Assembly (NCBI GenBank): GCA_023393165.1
Contig: JAEWMJ010000017.1
Span: forward strand, 1-51,305
Length of the DNA stretch: 51,305 nt
Direction: 5' to 3'
DNA from: Bacillota bacterium
GTDB taxonomy: Bacteria; Bacillota; Clostridia; Christensenellales; Christensenellaceae
The notes beneath the pieces are model-generated. The model was not told the DNA's origin. It saw only the letters and a program-made list of their open reading frames with translations, and searched no databases. The position numbers and the translations under genes were made by a program. Every line of letters starts with the position of its first letter. Position 1 is the first letter of the stretch. This document shows, piece after piece, positions 42,085 to 51,218 of the stretch.

Positions 42085-43032
42085 ATGCGCTTTTTTACAA
42101 AACGGAATCAAACGGAATCCGCAGCCAGAATACAAAGAAAACCGGCCGGGAAGACCTTGGGGCATCCCAAGGACGGCAAACGCTATATTGCCCTTGGGAT
42201 CGTGCTGTGGCTGCTCGCGTTTGCGTTTATTTTTCCGATGGTAATGACTTTTGCGGATTCGTTCATGAGCGAAACTGAGATCGCGCAAAACTATGGGACA
42301 GTGAACCCGGACACGGAGGACGGACGTGATTACGCCGATCTGGACCTCATACCGGATATCGTGACGCCAGACCAGTACTACTCCATACTTATCGGAAATA
42401 CCGGATACCTTATGATGTTCTGGAATTCCGTGCTGCTCACCGCTCCCATCATAGCGGGGCAGGTTGCAATCGGCGCGCTGGCCGCCTATGCTTTTTCGGC
42501 ATTTCAATTTAAAGGAAGGAGCATCCTGTTTGCCGTATATCTCATTACAATGCTCATGCCTTTCCAGGTGACGCTGGTGCCGAATTACCTGATGGCCGAT
42601 GCGCTGGGGATACTCGGAAAGTATTCGTCCATTATTTTTCCGGGGATATTCGCGACGTTCGGCGTGTTCCTGCTCCGGCAGTTTATGGTCAATATCCCCA
42701 AGGAAACAATCGAAGCCGCCAAGATGGACGGTGCGGGACATATGCGTATTTTTTTCAGGGTCGTTCTGCCTTTGTGCAAGCCTGCCCTTGCGTCTTTGGT
42801 GATCCTATCCTTCATCGATAACTGGGGGATGGTGGAGCAGCCGCTCGTGTTTTTAAAAAACGCCAACATGCAGCCGCTTTCACTTTATTTATCCAGAATC
42901 AACGAAGGTTCTCTCGGCATAGCGTTCGCTGCGTCCGCGCTGTATATGCTTCCCATCATCCTGATTTTTCTTGCCGGAGAAAGATACCTGGTGGAAGGCA
43001 TACAACTGACCAATTTTAAAGATTCAATTTAA
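42085..43032 (+). CDS. Sugar ABC transporter permease, MalG/UgpE type
   Basis: A 315-aa permease with six predicted helices and the EAA loop EAAKMDGAGHMRIFFRVVLP. It has a basic cytoplasmic N-terminus and a longer first extracellular loop (about 65-110, rich in Asp) than usual MalG proteins, which may contact the unusual binding protein of this operon. It lies 3 bases after MalF and 13 bases before the HlyD-like gene, so all are in one operon. Confidence 0.93.
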   Translation: MRFFTKRNQTESAARIQRKPAGKTLGHPKDGKRYIALGIVLWLLAFAFIFPMVMTFADSFMSETEIAQNYGTVNPDTEDGRDYADLDLIPDIVTPDQYYSILIGNTGYLMMFWNSVLLTAPIIAGQVAIGALAAYAFSAFQFKGRSILFAVYLITMLMPFQVTLVPNYLMADALGILGKYSSIIFPGIFATFGVFLLRQFMVNIPKETIEAAKMDGAGHMRIFFRVVLPLCKPALASLVILSFIDNWGMVEQPLVFLKNANMQPLSLYLSRINEGSLGIAFAASALYMLPIILIFLAGERYLVEGIQLTNFKDSI

Positions 43033-43045
43033 GGGAGATTAGAAC

Positions 43046-44344
43046 ATGGAAACAAGCAATCCGGAAAAAGGCAAAAAAATATGGTTTCGGGCGCTGATCG
43101 GCTTTTTCGTAGTAATGGCGCTGCTCACCTTTTTTTCCGCAACTTTAAGAAACATATCGCTCCCGCGCGTAACGGTGTCGGCTCCGCTTTCCACGGCGCT
43201 GCAGAAGGTTGTGTCGGCAAACGGCGCATTTGAACCGTTGGGCAGCGTATCGGTGGATACGGACGTCGCCTGCAAGGTGGCTTCGGTATCCGTTTCGGCG
43301 GGAGATACGGTCCGAAAGGGAGATACGCTCATGACGCTGGATTCGGACGCGCTTTCGGATCTCCTTGAACAGGAGCAGGACGCCCTTGCTAAACTGGAAA
43401 ACAACCGCAAGAAAATGGCGGACAGCAATGTGCCGCAGGACCTTGACCAGCTTCAACTGAGCCTGGATGCGGCCAATAGAAATCTGGCGCATGCGCTGGA
43501 GGACTACAATGCCGTGCAGGCAAACGTGTCCGCGGGCGCAGCCGATCAGGCGCAGCTGGAGGCGGCAGGCCGGGCGCTCCAGGCGGCGCAGGACGACGTG
43601 AAAATGAAAGCGGCGCAGCTTGAAAACGCAAAGGAGCAGAATTCCAGACAAAGCGAAGCAGGCAGGCTGGATCTTGCCAACATGGATATCGATATCGCCG
43701 CGCAGCAAAAGAAAGTGGATGAACTGAAGTCTTTAGCCGATAACGGCGGAAAAATAACGTCTCCGATCGACGGGATCGTCGGGCAGGCGAATGTGCAGGA
43801 AGGGGCAACCGCTTCCCCCGGACAGCCTCTTGCAGCGGTTACGGATTTATCCCGGGGTATGAAGTTCGAAGCGGATATTTCAAGGGAGGACTCCGAGCTT
43901 ATCCCCGCGAACGCAAAGATGGATATCTATATAGCGGGCGTATCGCAGCGGATACCGGCTGAATTGAAGGAAAAAAAGGAAAGCGCCGATCATCCCGGCG
44001 ATATCACGATTGTTCTGGAGACGACGCCTCAGGATATTGCGGATCTTAATATACAGTCCGGCCAGGCGGGAGATATCCGGTATGCCCAGATGACTGAAAG
44101 CTACAGTATGACGGTTCCGAACGGCGCGGTACGTGAAGACAGTACGGGCGAATACGTACTGGTGGCGGATGAAAAGGAAACGCCTTTGGGCAGGCAGCAG
44201 GTGCTCCGCCGCGTAGGAGTGACTGTGGACGATTCGGACGCGTTCCGGTCTGCGGTCACAGGTCCCCTCACGCCGCGCGACCAGGTGGTTTCGGACAGCG
44301 ACAAGCCGGTCGCGGATGGGGACGCGGTCCTGATCGGGCCATGA
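43046..44344 (+). CDS. HlyD/MacA-like membrane fusion (adaptor) protein
   Basis: A 432-aa protein. One N-terminal helix (about 14-33) is followed by a lipoyl/barrel-sandwich domain (SVDTDVACKVASVSVSAGDTVRKGD), a long Ala/Gln/Glu-rich coiled coil (about 95-230), the second half of the lipoyl domain (SPIDGIVGQANVQEGATASPGQ) and beta domains. Such adaptors normally join ABC or RND exporters. Here it sits directly after the import permeases and before a MacB-core-like protein. No MacB-type ATPase is present. The role in this operon is unclear; it could brace the binding protein against the cell wall or form a separate export path. Confidence 0.9.
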   Translation: METSNPEKGKKIWFRALIGFFVVMALLTFFSATLRNISLPRVTVSAPLSTALQKVVSANGAFEPLGSVSVDTDVACKVASVSVSAGDTVRKGDTLMTLDSDALSDLLEQEQDALAKLENNRKKMADSNVPQDLDQLQLSLDAANRNLAHALEDYNAVQANVSAGAADQAQLEAAGRALQAAQDDVKMKAAQLENAKEQNSRQSEAGRLDLANMDIDIAAQQKKVDELKSLADNGGKITSPIDGIVGQANVQEGATASPGQPLAAVTDLSRGMKFEADISREDSELIPANAKMDIYIAGVSQRIPAELKEKKESADHPGDITIVLETTPQDIADLNIQSGQAGDIRYAQMTESYSMTVPNGAVREDSTGEYVLVADEKETPLGRQQVLRRVGVTVDDSDAFRSAVTGPLTPRDQVVSDSDKPVADGDAVLIGP

Positions 44345-44360
44345 CGGGCGGAGGTAAAAC

Positions 44361-45785
44361 ATGAAAAAAATTGCCGGAAGAAGGCTTATCGTATTCTTTG
44401 GAATTTTGCTGGTCACAGCCGGTATGGTAGTGGGCGGCTCTCTTGAAGCCGCGGCCTCGCCTCCCTGGCTCACGGAAAAGGACTATATCGAAGTAACCAT
44501 GCCGCAGAACGCCTCCCAGGCCGCAGCGCAGCTGAGTGAGGACGATATGCCGGATATTGCGGAAACGCTCAAATCGCCTGTTGCATGGTGGGGAAACGCA
44601 GAGGGGACGATTTCCACCGAAAAACGCCAAACGCGCGCGGAGGTATACGCGGTGGGTGGGCCTTATACGGATTTTCATCCCGTGCGGATGCTGAGCGGCA
44701 GCTTTTTATCCCCTCTGGAAGAAAACGGAAGTTCAATCGTTCTGGACGACGATCTGGCATGGCAGCTTTTCGGGACGACGGATGCGGTCGGTATGGAGGT
44801 GGAGTATGAAGACAGGATATTTACCGTGACCGGGATATGCGGGCGGGATACATCTCTGCTCGGATTGCTTTCGGACAGCGGGATGAATCGTGCATATATC
44901 AAATACGGCGCGCTTGATTCCATTCCTGTTGCCGGAATGGAGGCGGCAGTTCCCAAATCATTGCCGGGAAAAAGCCTCCAGGCCGTAAAGGATGCCCTGG
45001 GCGTGCAGGGTAAACCGGCGGACGCTTTCCTTGTCCGGGACGTTACCGAAGGCGTGAAACTGGACGCGGAAACCGCCGGCCTGCCGGCAATCGTGTTTGC
45101 GGCCATACTCACGGGTCTTATAATCGTTTGTGTCAAAAACGCGGTATCCGGCATGGCGCGGGGTTTGCGGGGTTTCATGGAAGAAACCTATTTTACGGAA
45201 TCGTGGAGATTTCTGCTGCGCCGCATCGCATATATGACGCTCGTAATCGCCGCCGGGGCAGGCCTGGTTTGCACATTCTGGCTTCTTGCAGATTTTCCGT
45301 TTTTCCTCCCGGGGCGGTTTATCCCGGGTTCCTGGATAGACGCGGAATTTTATAAAAATCTGCTGCAATCCCAGGCACGGGAGGCAATCGCCGCATTGGA
45401 GTATATTCCGCAGCCCTGGAAGATCGCGCGGGATGCCGGCATGCAGATAGCCGGATACATGAACATGCTGTCCTTTGCCGGAATGGCGGTGTTCGGCGCG
45501 GGACTGGCGCTGATGCGGGATGCCAGGGAAACCGGAACGGAAAAAACGAAGGGCTTTAAAGCGGGGATTATGGATATCCCGGCGGTATGGATTTTTCTGA
45601 CCGCCTCCGCAGGGATCGGTTTTCTGATCGTCTCGGCAATGGGGCTGAAGACGGTGATGCCAATCGGCAGAATATGGATGCTTCTGGGCGGATTCACCCT
45701 GTGGTCGGGATGGTCGTTGTATAAAGACAGGATTATAAATTTCATAAATCGATGGGGAAATCTGACGCTGAATCAGAACAAATAA
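44361..45785 (+). CDS. Membrane protein with MacB periplasmic-core-like domain, no recognisable FtsX domain
   Basis: A 474-aa protein. An N-terminal membrane helix is followed by an extracellular domain (about 30-235) with the MacB_PCD signature: VRMLSGSFLSP, SSIVLDDDLAWQLFG, VGMEVEYEDRIFTVTGIC. Four or more helices follow (about 240-262, 288-312, 365-385, 405-460). In MacB proteins the core is followed by an FtsX domain of three helices after one N-terminal helix; here the helices and the spacer between them do not match it. There is no ATPase domain. GGAGG precedes ATG 44361. It probably partners with the HlyD-like protein just upstream. Confidence 0.75.
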   Translation: MKKIAGRRLIVFFGILLVTAGMVVGGSLEAAASPPWLTEKDYIEVTMPQNASQAAAQLSEDDMPDIAETLKSPVAWWGNAEGTISTEKRQTRAEVYAVGGPYTDFHPVRMLSGSFLSPLEENGSSIVLDDDLAWQLFGTTDAVGMEVEYEDRIFTVTGICGRDTSLLGLLSDSGMNRAYIKYGALDSIPVAGMEAAVPKSLPGKSLQAVKDALGVQGKPADAFLVRDVTEGVKLDAETAGLPAIVFAAILTGLIIVCVKNAVSGMARGLRGFMEETYFTESWRFLLRRIAYMTLVIAAGAGLVCTFWLLADFPFFLPGRFIPGSWIDAEFYKNLLQSQAREAIAALEYIPQPWKIARDAGMQIAGYMNMLSFAGMAVFGAGLALMRDARETGTEKTKGFKAGIMDIPAVWIFLTASAGIGFLIVSAMGLKTVMPIGRIWMLLGGFTLWSGWSLYKDRIINFINRWGNLTLNQNK

Positions 45786-45808
45786 TTAATAAAAAAGAGG
45801 TAAACAAT

Positions 45809-48160
45809 ATGAAAAAACGATTCATAACATTTTTTATGGCAATCGTGCTGGCGGCGGGCCTTCTGGCAAGTTGCGCCCAGCCGGGCGGCGATTTATCCGG
45901 AAAGGCGTATGCCGCGCAGGATTTTGCCGGAAATACGGGGGAAGGCATACTGGCTCCGGCAGTAAATTCCGGGGGCGAACTGGTGGTGGCTTCCCAGGCG
46001 GAGGGCGCGCCGGCGGTGCTGACCACCTACGATACATCGGGCAATAAAAAGTCCGAGGTAACGACCGACGTCACAGATCCTGTTTCTCATTTTGCGCTGG
46101 ACGGTAAGGACACGGCCTATCTGCTTGCGGGATCAACTGTGCATGCCCTGGATCCGTCGGGCAAAACCGTAAACAGTATTTCTGTGGAGGATGTACTTTC
46201 ACAGCAGGCGCAGTCTTTTGCTCTTGGCGGCAAGCAGGTTTCGGGAGAGGGCTCGAAGGATGCACAGGAAGATCAGAAGTCTTCGGCCGCGCAGCCGGCG
46301 GCTGAGAAGGCGAAAGCAGGTCCAGTAGGCTTTAACGTTACAGGATTCGCCGCATCCTCCGACGGCAGCATCTTTATTTCGTCAATGGGTTCGGGCGTTA
46401 CGCAGATTGACAGTACGGGCAAACAGGTACGGACATACAGCCAGGGAGGGATCAATCTGATCTGCATGAATGAAAAAGAGCAGCTGATGATTTATTCCAT
46501 GGGCCAAGGTTCGCCCGCAATTACCACATACGATACGCAAAGCGGTTCGGAAACGGCAAAACTGGAAGCCTCGCTTGCCAACCCCAGCATGCTGTTTTAC
46601 GATAAGCAGGCAAAAAGAACGCTCTATATGAACGGCGACGGCATTTACCCGGTAAATGAGGACGGCAGCACGGACGATGCGCTTATTACGCTCACAGATT
46701 TCTCCCTTTCAAACACGTCGCACGGTTTTGCCGGATTTGCGATGGACGGCGTGGGGACGATATACATTGCATCCTATGAAAATTCATCCGAAAACGGGGG
46801 TCCCAATGTAGCCGGAGGCGTTGTGGTAAACGGCGGCTCGGACGGCAGTTTCTCCATGGCGACGACGGGTGCGAAAGCCGACCGGATCGACAGGCTGGCG
46901 CTTGTGGACGCGTCCACCATACCGCAGAAAAAGGTGCTTACCATAGCGGGAATATCCGCAGGTCCGAATGTAAACGCCGCCATCGACGCTTTCCAAAAAG
47001 CGCATCCGGATTATAGGGTGGAATTAAAGACCTACAGCAACGAGATCGTGGGGATGAAACAGGCCGGAGATGAAGTAGATTTAACGTCCATGATCCAGCA
47101 GTTCAACACCGACGTGATTGCGGACAACAACGCGGACATCTATATACTGGATAATCTTCCTTATTACAAGTATATAGACAAAGGCTTGCTTGCAGACCTT
47201 GGGCCGATGCTGGAAGCAAGCGGACTCGATATGTCCAAGTATTACGGGAATATCTTTGACGCATGTAAGGTGGACGGCGCGCTTTACACGCTGCCAACGG
47301 CATTCTCCTTCGATATGCTCGCGGGAAAGGAAGGAAACATGCCGGCAGGCGATACGCCTTCAACGGACGATTTCTTTAATGCGGCAAACAATCTGCCTGC
47401 TGGAATCGCCGCGCTTCCGGGTGAGGATGCAACGCAGGCGTTCACAGAATATATGAAAAACAACTACACCTATCTTGTGGACCAGGCTGCAAAAACCGCC
47501 AGATTCGGCACGCCGGAGTTCATCAATCTGCTGAACCAGTTTAAATCGCTTGCTGATACAAAAATGAGCGGCAAAAGCATGGAAGATGCTTCGCCGCAAG
47601 AACTGGTGGGCGACGGCACGCTTGCGTTTACCCCCATGCAGTTCAGAGGGATACAGGAACTGGCGATGATCAAGGCCTTCGCCGGGGACGACGTCAAACT
47701 GTCCGGCATGCCTTCCATGGAGCAGGGCGCATACAACTTTACGCCCAGAGGCCTATACGGCATTAACGCGTCGTCGCAAAACAAGGAAATTGCCTGGGAA
47801 TTTATACAATCCTTGATTACTGACGATGTGCAGTCGGATATGACGCAGATGAACGGATTCCCTGTAAACAGGACCGCATTGCAGAATATCATCAATCAGA
47901 CGATTGAGGACGGTTCAAATGCAAACACGCGCATGGTCATCGGTACCCCGACAAAACAGGTGGAAGTCAAGCCTCTTTCAAAGGAAGAATACGATACATT
48001 TGCCGCAAACATAGATAAATTGAACCGGGTTTCGGCACCTGATGCGAATATCGTTAACATTTTAAACGAGGAACTGCCGTCTTTCTTCTCCGGGCAGAAG
48101 AGCGCGGAAGATGTGGCGGCGCTCATACAGAACCGTGTGGAAACAATATTGAACGAATAA
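45809..48160 (+). CDS. Lipoprotein fusing a beta-propeller-like domain to an extracellular solute-binding domain
   Basis: A 783-aa lipoprotein (lipobox LLASC). The N-terminal part (about 30-385) shows propeller-like blades (ALDGKDTAYLLAGSTVHALDPSGK, SSDGSIFISS...VTQIDSTGKQV, TTYDTQSGS), with a low-complexity insert near 150-175. The C-terminal part (about 390-780) is a family 1 sugar-binding protein: AAIDAFQKAHPDYRVELKTY, DIYILDNLPYYKYIDKGLLADL, YTLPTAFSFDML and a late IAWEFIQSL. Binding proteins of this family are normally 400-450 residues, so the propeller is an added module. It is the last gene of the transport operon. ATG 45809 follows GAGGT and starts the signal peptide. The propeller may bind the wall, a polymer or the adaptor. 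Confidence 0.88.
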   Translation: MKKRFITFFMAIVLAAGLLASCAQPGGDLSGKAYAAQDFAGNTGEGILAPAVNSGGELVVASQAEGAPAVLTTYDTSGNKKSEVTTDVTDPVSHFALDGKDTAYLLAGSTVHALDPSGKTVNSISVEDVLSQQAQSFALGGKQVSGEGSKDAQEDQKSSAAQPAAEKAKAGPVGFNVTGFAASSDGSIFISSMGSGVTQIDSTGKQVRTYSQGGINLICMNEKEQLMIYSMGQGSPAITTYDTQSGSETAKLEASLANPSMLFYDKQAKRTLYMNGDGIYPVNEDGSTDDALITLTDFSLSNTSHGFAGFAMDGVGTIYIASYENSSENGGPNVAGGVVVNGGSDGSFSMATTGAKADRIDRLALVDASTIPQKKVLTIAGISAGPNVNAAIDAFQKAHPDYRVELKTYSNEIVGMKQAGDEVDLTSMIQQFNTDVIADNNADIYILDNLPYYKYIDKGLLADLGPMLEASGLDMSKYYGNIFDACKVDGALYTLPTAFSFDMLAGKEGNMPAGDTPSTDDFFNAANNLPAGIAALPGEDATQAFTEYMKNNYTYLVDQAAKTARFGTPEFINLLNQFKSLADTKMSGKSMEDASPQELVGDGTLAFTPMQFRGIQELAMIKAFAGDDVKLSGMPSMEQGAYNFTPRGLYGINASSQNKEIAWEFIQSLITDDVQSDMTQMNGFPVNRTALQNIINQTIEDGSNANTRMVIGTPTKQVEVKPLSKEEYDTFAANIDKLNRVSAPDANIVNILNEELPSFFSGQKSAEDVAALIQNRVETILNE

Positions 48161-48169
48161 AACGAATAG

Positions 48170-48201
48170 AAATAAAAAAGCGCGTAAAGCGCTTTTTTAT
48201 T
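48170..48201. terminator. Bidirectional terminator
   Basis: AATAAAAAAGCGC and GCGCTTTTTTATT form a perfect 13-base stem around GTAAA. It ends the transport operon on the plus strand and touches the stop of the converging lipoprotein gene. Confidence 0.9.
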
Positions 48202-49071
48202 TCAGGCGTTATCAGAATCAAAATATCCCTGAGGAAGCGCAATGCGTATAACGACTCCGTAAAAAGGAGGCAAAGAGGTCAGAATTTCTCCGTGGACCGA
48301 ATTTTCCTCAATGGTATTTTCAAAATCTCCATCGTCAAAATTTGATAAACCTTGTGGGCCGAACGAATATATAAGGTTTTTATCTTCGAAAGGTTTAGGA
48401 AGAGTTATGGAAAATGCCGAATGATTGATTGCGGTGGGCCAGCCTGGATCTATGATATTAAAATACACTTCGTCATACATTTCCTCGGAATTATCTCCTA
48501 AAGAAAGCTTGTAGGAGATTTTATAGGTTTGTGCGCCTGTAACCGTTTGCAAGGGGTCGCCAATTTTTACAGATACATTGCCATTGTTCTGATCGACGGT
48601 GTATTTCCAATTTTCAACGCTAATATCGGATAAAATGGCTTGTATGCCGTTTAGGTTTGTTGATATCTCCCGTGAGATACCATGCTTATTTTGGTTGAAA
48701 TCGACAGAAATCGTTTCTGATACGTCATAAACATTTTCTTCGGATATGTACACCGAAACCTGATAGTCTGTAATTACAAATGTATTGTCTGTCATATTCG
48801 AATTTGTGCCTGCAGATGATCCATCTGTAATAAATGATTCAAACGCGTCTTTTTCTTTCGCTGAATTATGCGGAAGCTTGCTTTTTTCAACAGACTTATC
48901 TGGCGGTGCGGCAGAAATATTGTCAGAGGATTCCGCTGTGTTAAAAACGTTTTTTTCTGCGGCGGAGGTCTGCGGCGGGGTATCCGATTGGACGAATGCG
49001 CAGGAAGTAAGCAATACTGTAAAAAGAATTAGTATAAGGCAAGCCAGATATTTATTTTGCATTTTTTTCAT
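48202..49071 (-). CDS. Lipoprotein with DUF2207-like domain
   Basis: A 289-aa lipoprotein (lipobox LLTSC). A Ser/Ala/Lys-rich spacer (about 25-90) is followed by a beta-rich domain (about 95-285) with DYQVSVYISEENVYDVSETISVDF and an HGISREI motif, the start of the DUF2207 (YciQ-like) domain. Full DUF2207 proteins continue with membrane helices and a Gly-rich tail; this one stops after the extracellular domain, so it is a lipid-anchored short form. AAGGAGG precedes its start, and a promoter is at 49146-49173. Function unknown. Confidence 0.82.
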   Translation of the reverse strand: MKKMQNKYLACLILILFTVLLTSCAFVQSDTPPQTSAAEKNVFNTAESSDNISAAPPDKSVEKSKLPHNSAKEKDAFESFITDGSSAGTNSNMTDNTFVITDYQVSVYISEENVYDVSETISVDFNQNKHGISREISTNLNGIQAILSDISVENWKYTVDQNNGNVSVKIGDPLQTVTGAQTYKISYKLSLGDNSEEMYDEVYFNIIDPGWPTAINHSAFSITLPKPFEDKNLIYSFGPQGLSNFDDGDFENTIEENSVHGEILTSLPPFYGVVIRIALPQGYFDSDNA

Positions 49072-49145
49072 GAAAAGACCTCCTTAAAGTATAAAATATT
49101 GAAACAAAGAAGTAAATCTGGAAGAATTTGTAATTTTTTAATTTT

Positions 49146-49173
49146 ATCATACACTAATTCTGGTAAATATCAA
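49146..49173 (-). promoter_or_regulatory. Promoter of the DUF2207-like lipoprotein gene
   Basis: On the minus strand TTGATA (49168-49173), a 16-base spacer and TATGAT (49146-49151). It lies 75 bases before the start codon. A second, closer TTTACT-17-TATACT pair would leave almost no leader. Confidence 0.55.
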
Positions 49174-49709
49174 GGCTTATCAGGAGGACAAAAAAAGTTT
49201 TTTTCTGGCAATAAGGAGTGTTCTTCATAAAACCTTCATATCCGGCATGTAAAATGTGACGAATGAAGAATGCAAAATTCAATACCGCAAAAACGAATAT
49301 AATGGGAACGTGCATTCCCGTGCGGGATGCGGGCAGGACGTTGGCTTTTATTGGGCGGGCAAAGACGGCGTGGTTGTAATAAAGTACGAGAGGCTTCTGC
49401 CTGCTCCCGGACTGCGTAAGGGAAGGCTGCAATGCAGCCTGCAGGAGGGGGTAAGCCGTGATTCCGGCTCTTCCACTTATTGCATCATGCCCGCAGAACT
49501 TCATTTTATTCCTTTTCTTTGTAAAAGAGCCATTGACACTCCAAAAAGTACCATTGGCTTTTTTTACTTTAGATGTTACAATGTATACTATCAATTATTA
49601 AAAAAGTATTAAGAAAGATTAACAAATGTTACTGTTCCGTATATAACCTTTATACCGTCTTCATATGATTGACATCACAGGAACAATTAATGCAGAGAGG
49701 TGACCAAGA
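49174..49709. other. Gene-poor intergenic region
   Basis: A frame from GTG 49256 to 49612 is open on the plus strand, and another on the minus strand (49154-49594). Neither has a ribosome binding site, a recognisable domain or convincing composition towards its end, so I do not call a gene. The middle (about 49300-49500) is GC-richer than its flanks, which could mean a decayed gene or a structured RNA. GGCTGCAATGCAGCC near 49426-49440 is a small hairpin. A TATACT at 49584-49589 may be the -10 for the hydrolase gene at 49710. Confidence 0.4.
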
Positions 49710-51134
49710 ATGTTTAAAAAAGCAAATGTACGAATGAAGAGAAACAAGAGCCATTTAAACAAAGGATCGACAGACAGGGACGCGATTTCGGATTCCCATA
49801 CCGGCAAACAACCCCGCCCGTTGGGAAGAAAAGTTCTGATTTCGGCGGTTCTGGCAATGGCAGCAGTCACGGTACCGGTTCTGTTCGCCACTGCGGAGGG
49901 ATCAGGTGAGATAACAACCTCGGCGTTCATACCAATACAGCAAACGGCGAGTCCGTCCCCGTCCCCTTTGCCCAGTGATTTAACCTGGGACCTGAGCCGC
50001 GATGATACGCCTGCAACAATGGATGGAACGCTGACCTCCGATCTGACGGAAACAGAAACACAGGTTGCCGAAAATGCGGAAACCGCGCCGTCACCGACAC
50101 CCGAGGCAAGCCCTGACACCGCTGCGGCGGCCATTCCGGCTGAAGAATCAATATACCGGACTTTTTCGCCCGGAATGGAAGATCAATTTATCACTCAGAT
50201 TCAGCAGCGGCTGATGGATCTGGAGTATATGGAACACGACGAGCCCACCACGCTTTTCGGGCCCATTACCGCGCAGGCCATCCAATACTTCCAGCGCAAA
50301 AACGAACTTCCGGTTGACGGGATCGCGGGGCCGCAGACGCAGGAACTGCTTTTCTCGGAAAATGCGAAGTATTATACGGTCCTGGAAGGCACGACCGGGC
50401 CGGATGTCGAGGCGATTCAGGATCGCCTGATGGAACTGGGTTATACCGTTAACAATACGGGTTATTTCGGAACGGATACCACTAAGGCGGTTGCCTATTT
50501 TCAGAGGATGAACGGTCTTGTGGACGATGGAAATGTGGGTTCCCAAACGAGAGAAGCGCTCTTTTCCAAAGATGCCGAGCCTTCCCTGGAATATGCCAAG
50601 AAAAAGGCAGACGAAAGCAAAAAAAGCACTGAAGGCCGCAGTTCAAACGGCAGCGGCAGTTCAGGCTCAGGCGGCAGTTCAAGTTCGGAAAGCAAGAGCT
50701 CAGATTCAGGCGACAGTTCGGGCGACAGCTCGGGCGGCGGCGATGCTTCCGTACCGGCGGCGGATCCGGGCAATGTTGAGGCCTTCATTGATGCGGCGTT
50801 TGCGCAGCTTGGCAAGTCGTATGTCTGGGGAGGCAAGGGGCCGAATGTCTTCGATTGTTCGGGGTTTGTATACTATGCGCTTAAAACCAGCGGAAACGGC
50901 ATCGGCTATATGACCTCCGCCTCCTGGGCGCAATCGGGTTATGCCAGAATAGACAGGATGGAAGATCTGCAAAGAGGAGACGTTATCTGTTATAAGGGGC
51001 ATGTCGGCATTTATCTTGGAGACGGAACAATGATAGACGCGTCCTCCAGCGAGGGAAAAATAAGGGTATCCTCCAATATCTTCACCAGCAGTTATTGGAC
51101 AAGCCACTTTATATGCGGCCGAAGGGTATTCTGA
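49710..51134 (+). CDS. NlpC/P60 endopeptidase with two peptidoglycan-binding domains
   Basis: A 474-aa cell-wall hydrolase. A basic N-terminal tail leads to a membrane/signal helix (about 42-62). A Pro/Ser/Thr-rich spacer follows, then two PG_binding_1 domains (about 150-215 and 222-290, with DGIAGPQTQELLF and DGNVGSQTREALF). A Ser/Gly/Asp low-complexity linker (about 305-345) precedes the NlpC/P60 domain (about 352-474). The catalytic Cys is C383 in FDCSGFVYYAL and the His is H431 in GHVGIYLGDG. It should cut gamma-D-glutamyl bonds in peptidoglycan stem peptides. GAGAGGTGA precedes ATG 49710. The long tail before the helix suggests an anchored rather than freely secreted form. Confidence 0.94.
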   Translation: MFKKANVRMKRNKSHLNKGSTDRDAISDSHTGKQPRPLGRKVLISAVLAMAAVTVPVLFATAEGSGEITTSAFIPIQQTASPSPSPLPSDLTWDLSRDDTPATMDGTLTSDLTETETQVAENAETAPSPTPEASPDTAAAAIPAEESIYRTFSPGMEDQFITQIQQRLMDLEYMEHDEPTTLFGPITAQAIQYFQRKNELPVDGIAGPQTQELLFSENAKYYTVLEGTTGPDVEAIQDRLMELGYTVNNTGYFGTDTTKAVAYFQRMNGLVDDGNVGSQTREALFSKDAEPSLEYAKKKADESKKSTEGRSSNGSGSSGSGGSSSSESKSSDSGDSSGDSSGGGDASVPAADPGNVEAFIDAAFAQLGKSYVWGGKGPNVFDCSGFVYYALKTSGNGIGYMTSASWAQSGYARIDRMEDLQRGDVICYKGHVGIYLGDGTMIDASSSEGKIRVSSNIFTSSYWTSHFICGRRVF

Positions 51135-51218
51135 TAACTTAAGACATAAGAACAAAACACACAAAAAGCCGGGTAATTCCGAGGCCACTGAAAAACGCTC
51201 TGTTTTTCTAACGAACAA

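Noticed and set aside
49256..49612. A 118-codon frame before the NlpC/P60 gene
   Set aside because: GTG start without ribosome binding site, mixed composition, AT-rich tail and no recognisable domain; described as a gene-poor region instead.
49669..49674. TTGACA as -35 of the NlpC/P60 gene
   Set aside because: No -10 hexamer stands at a suitable distance, and the start codon is too close.
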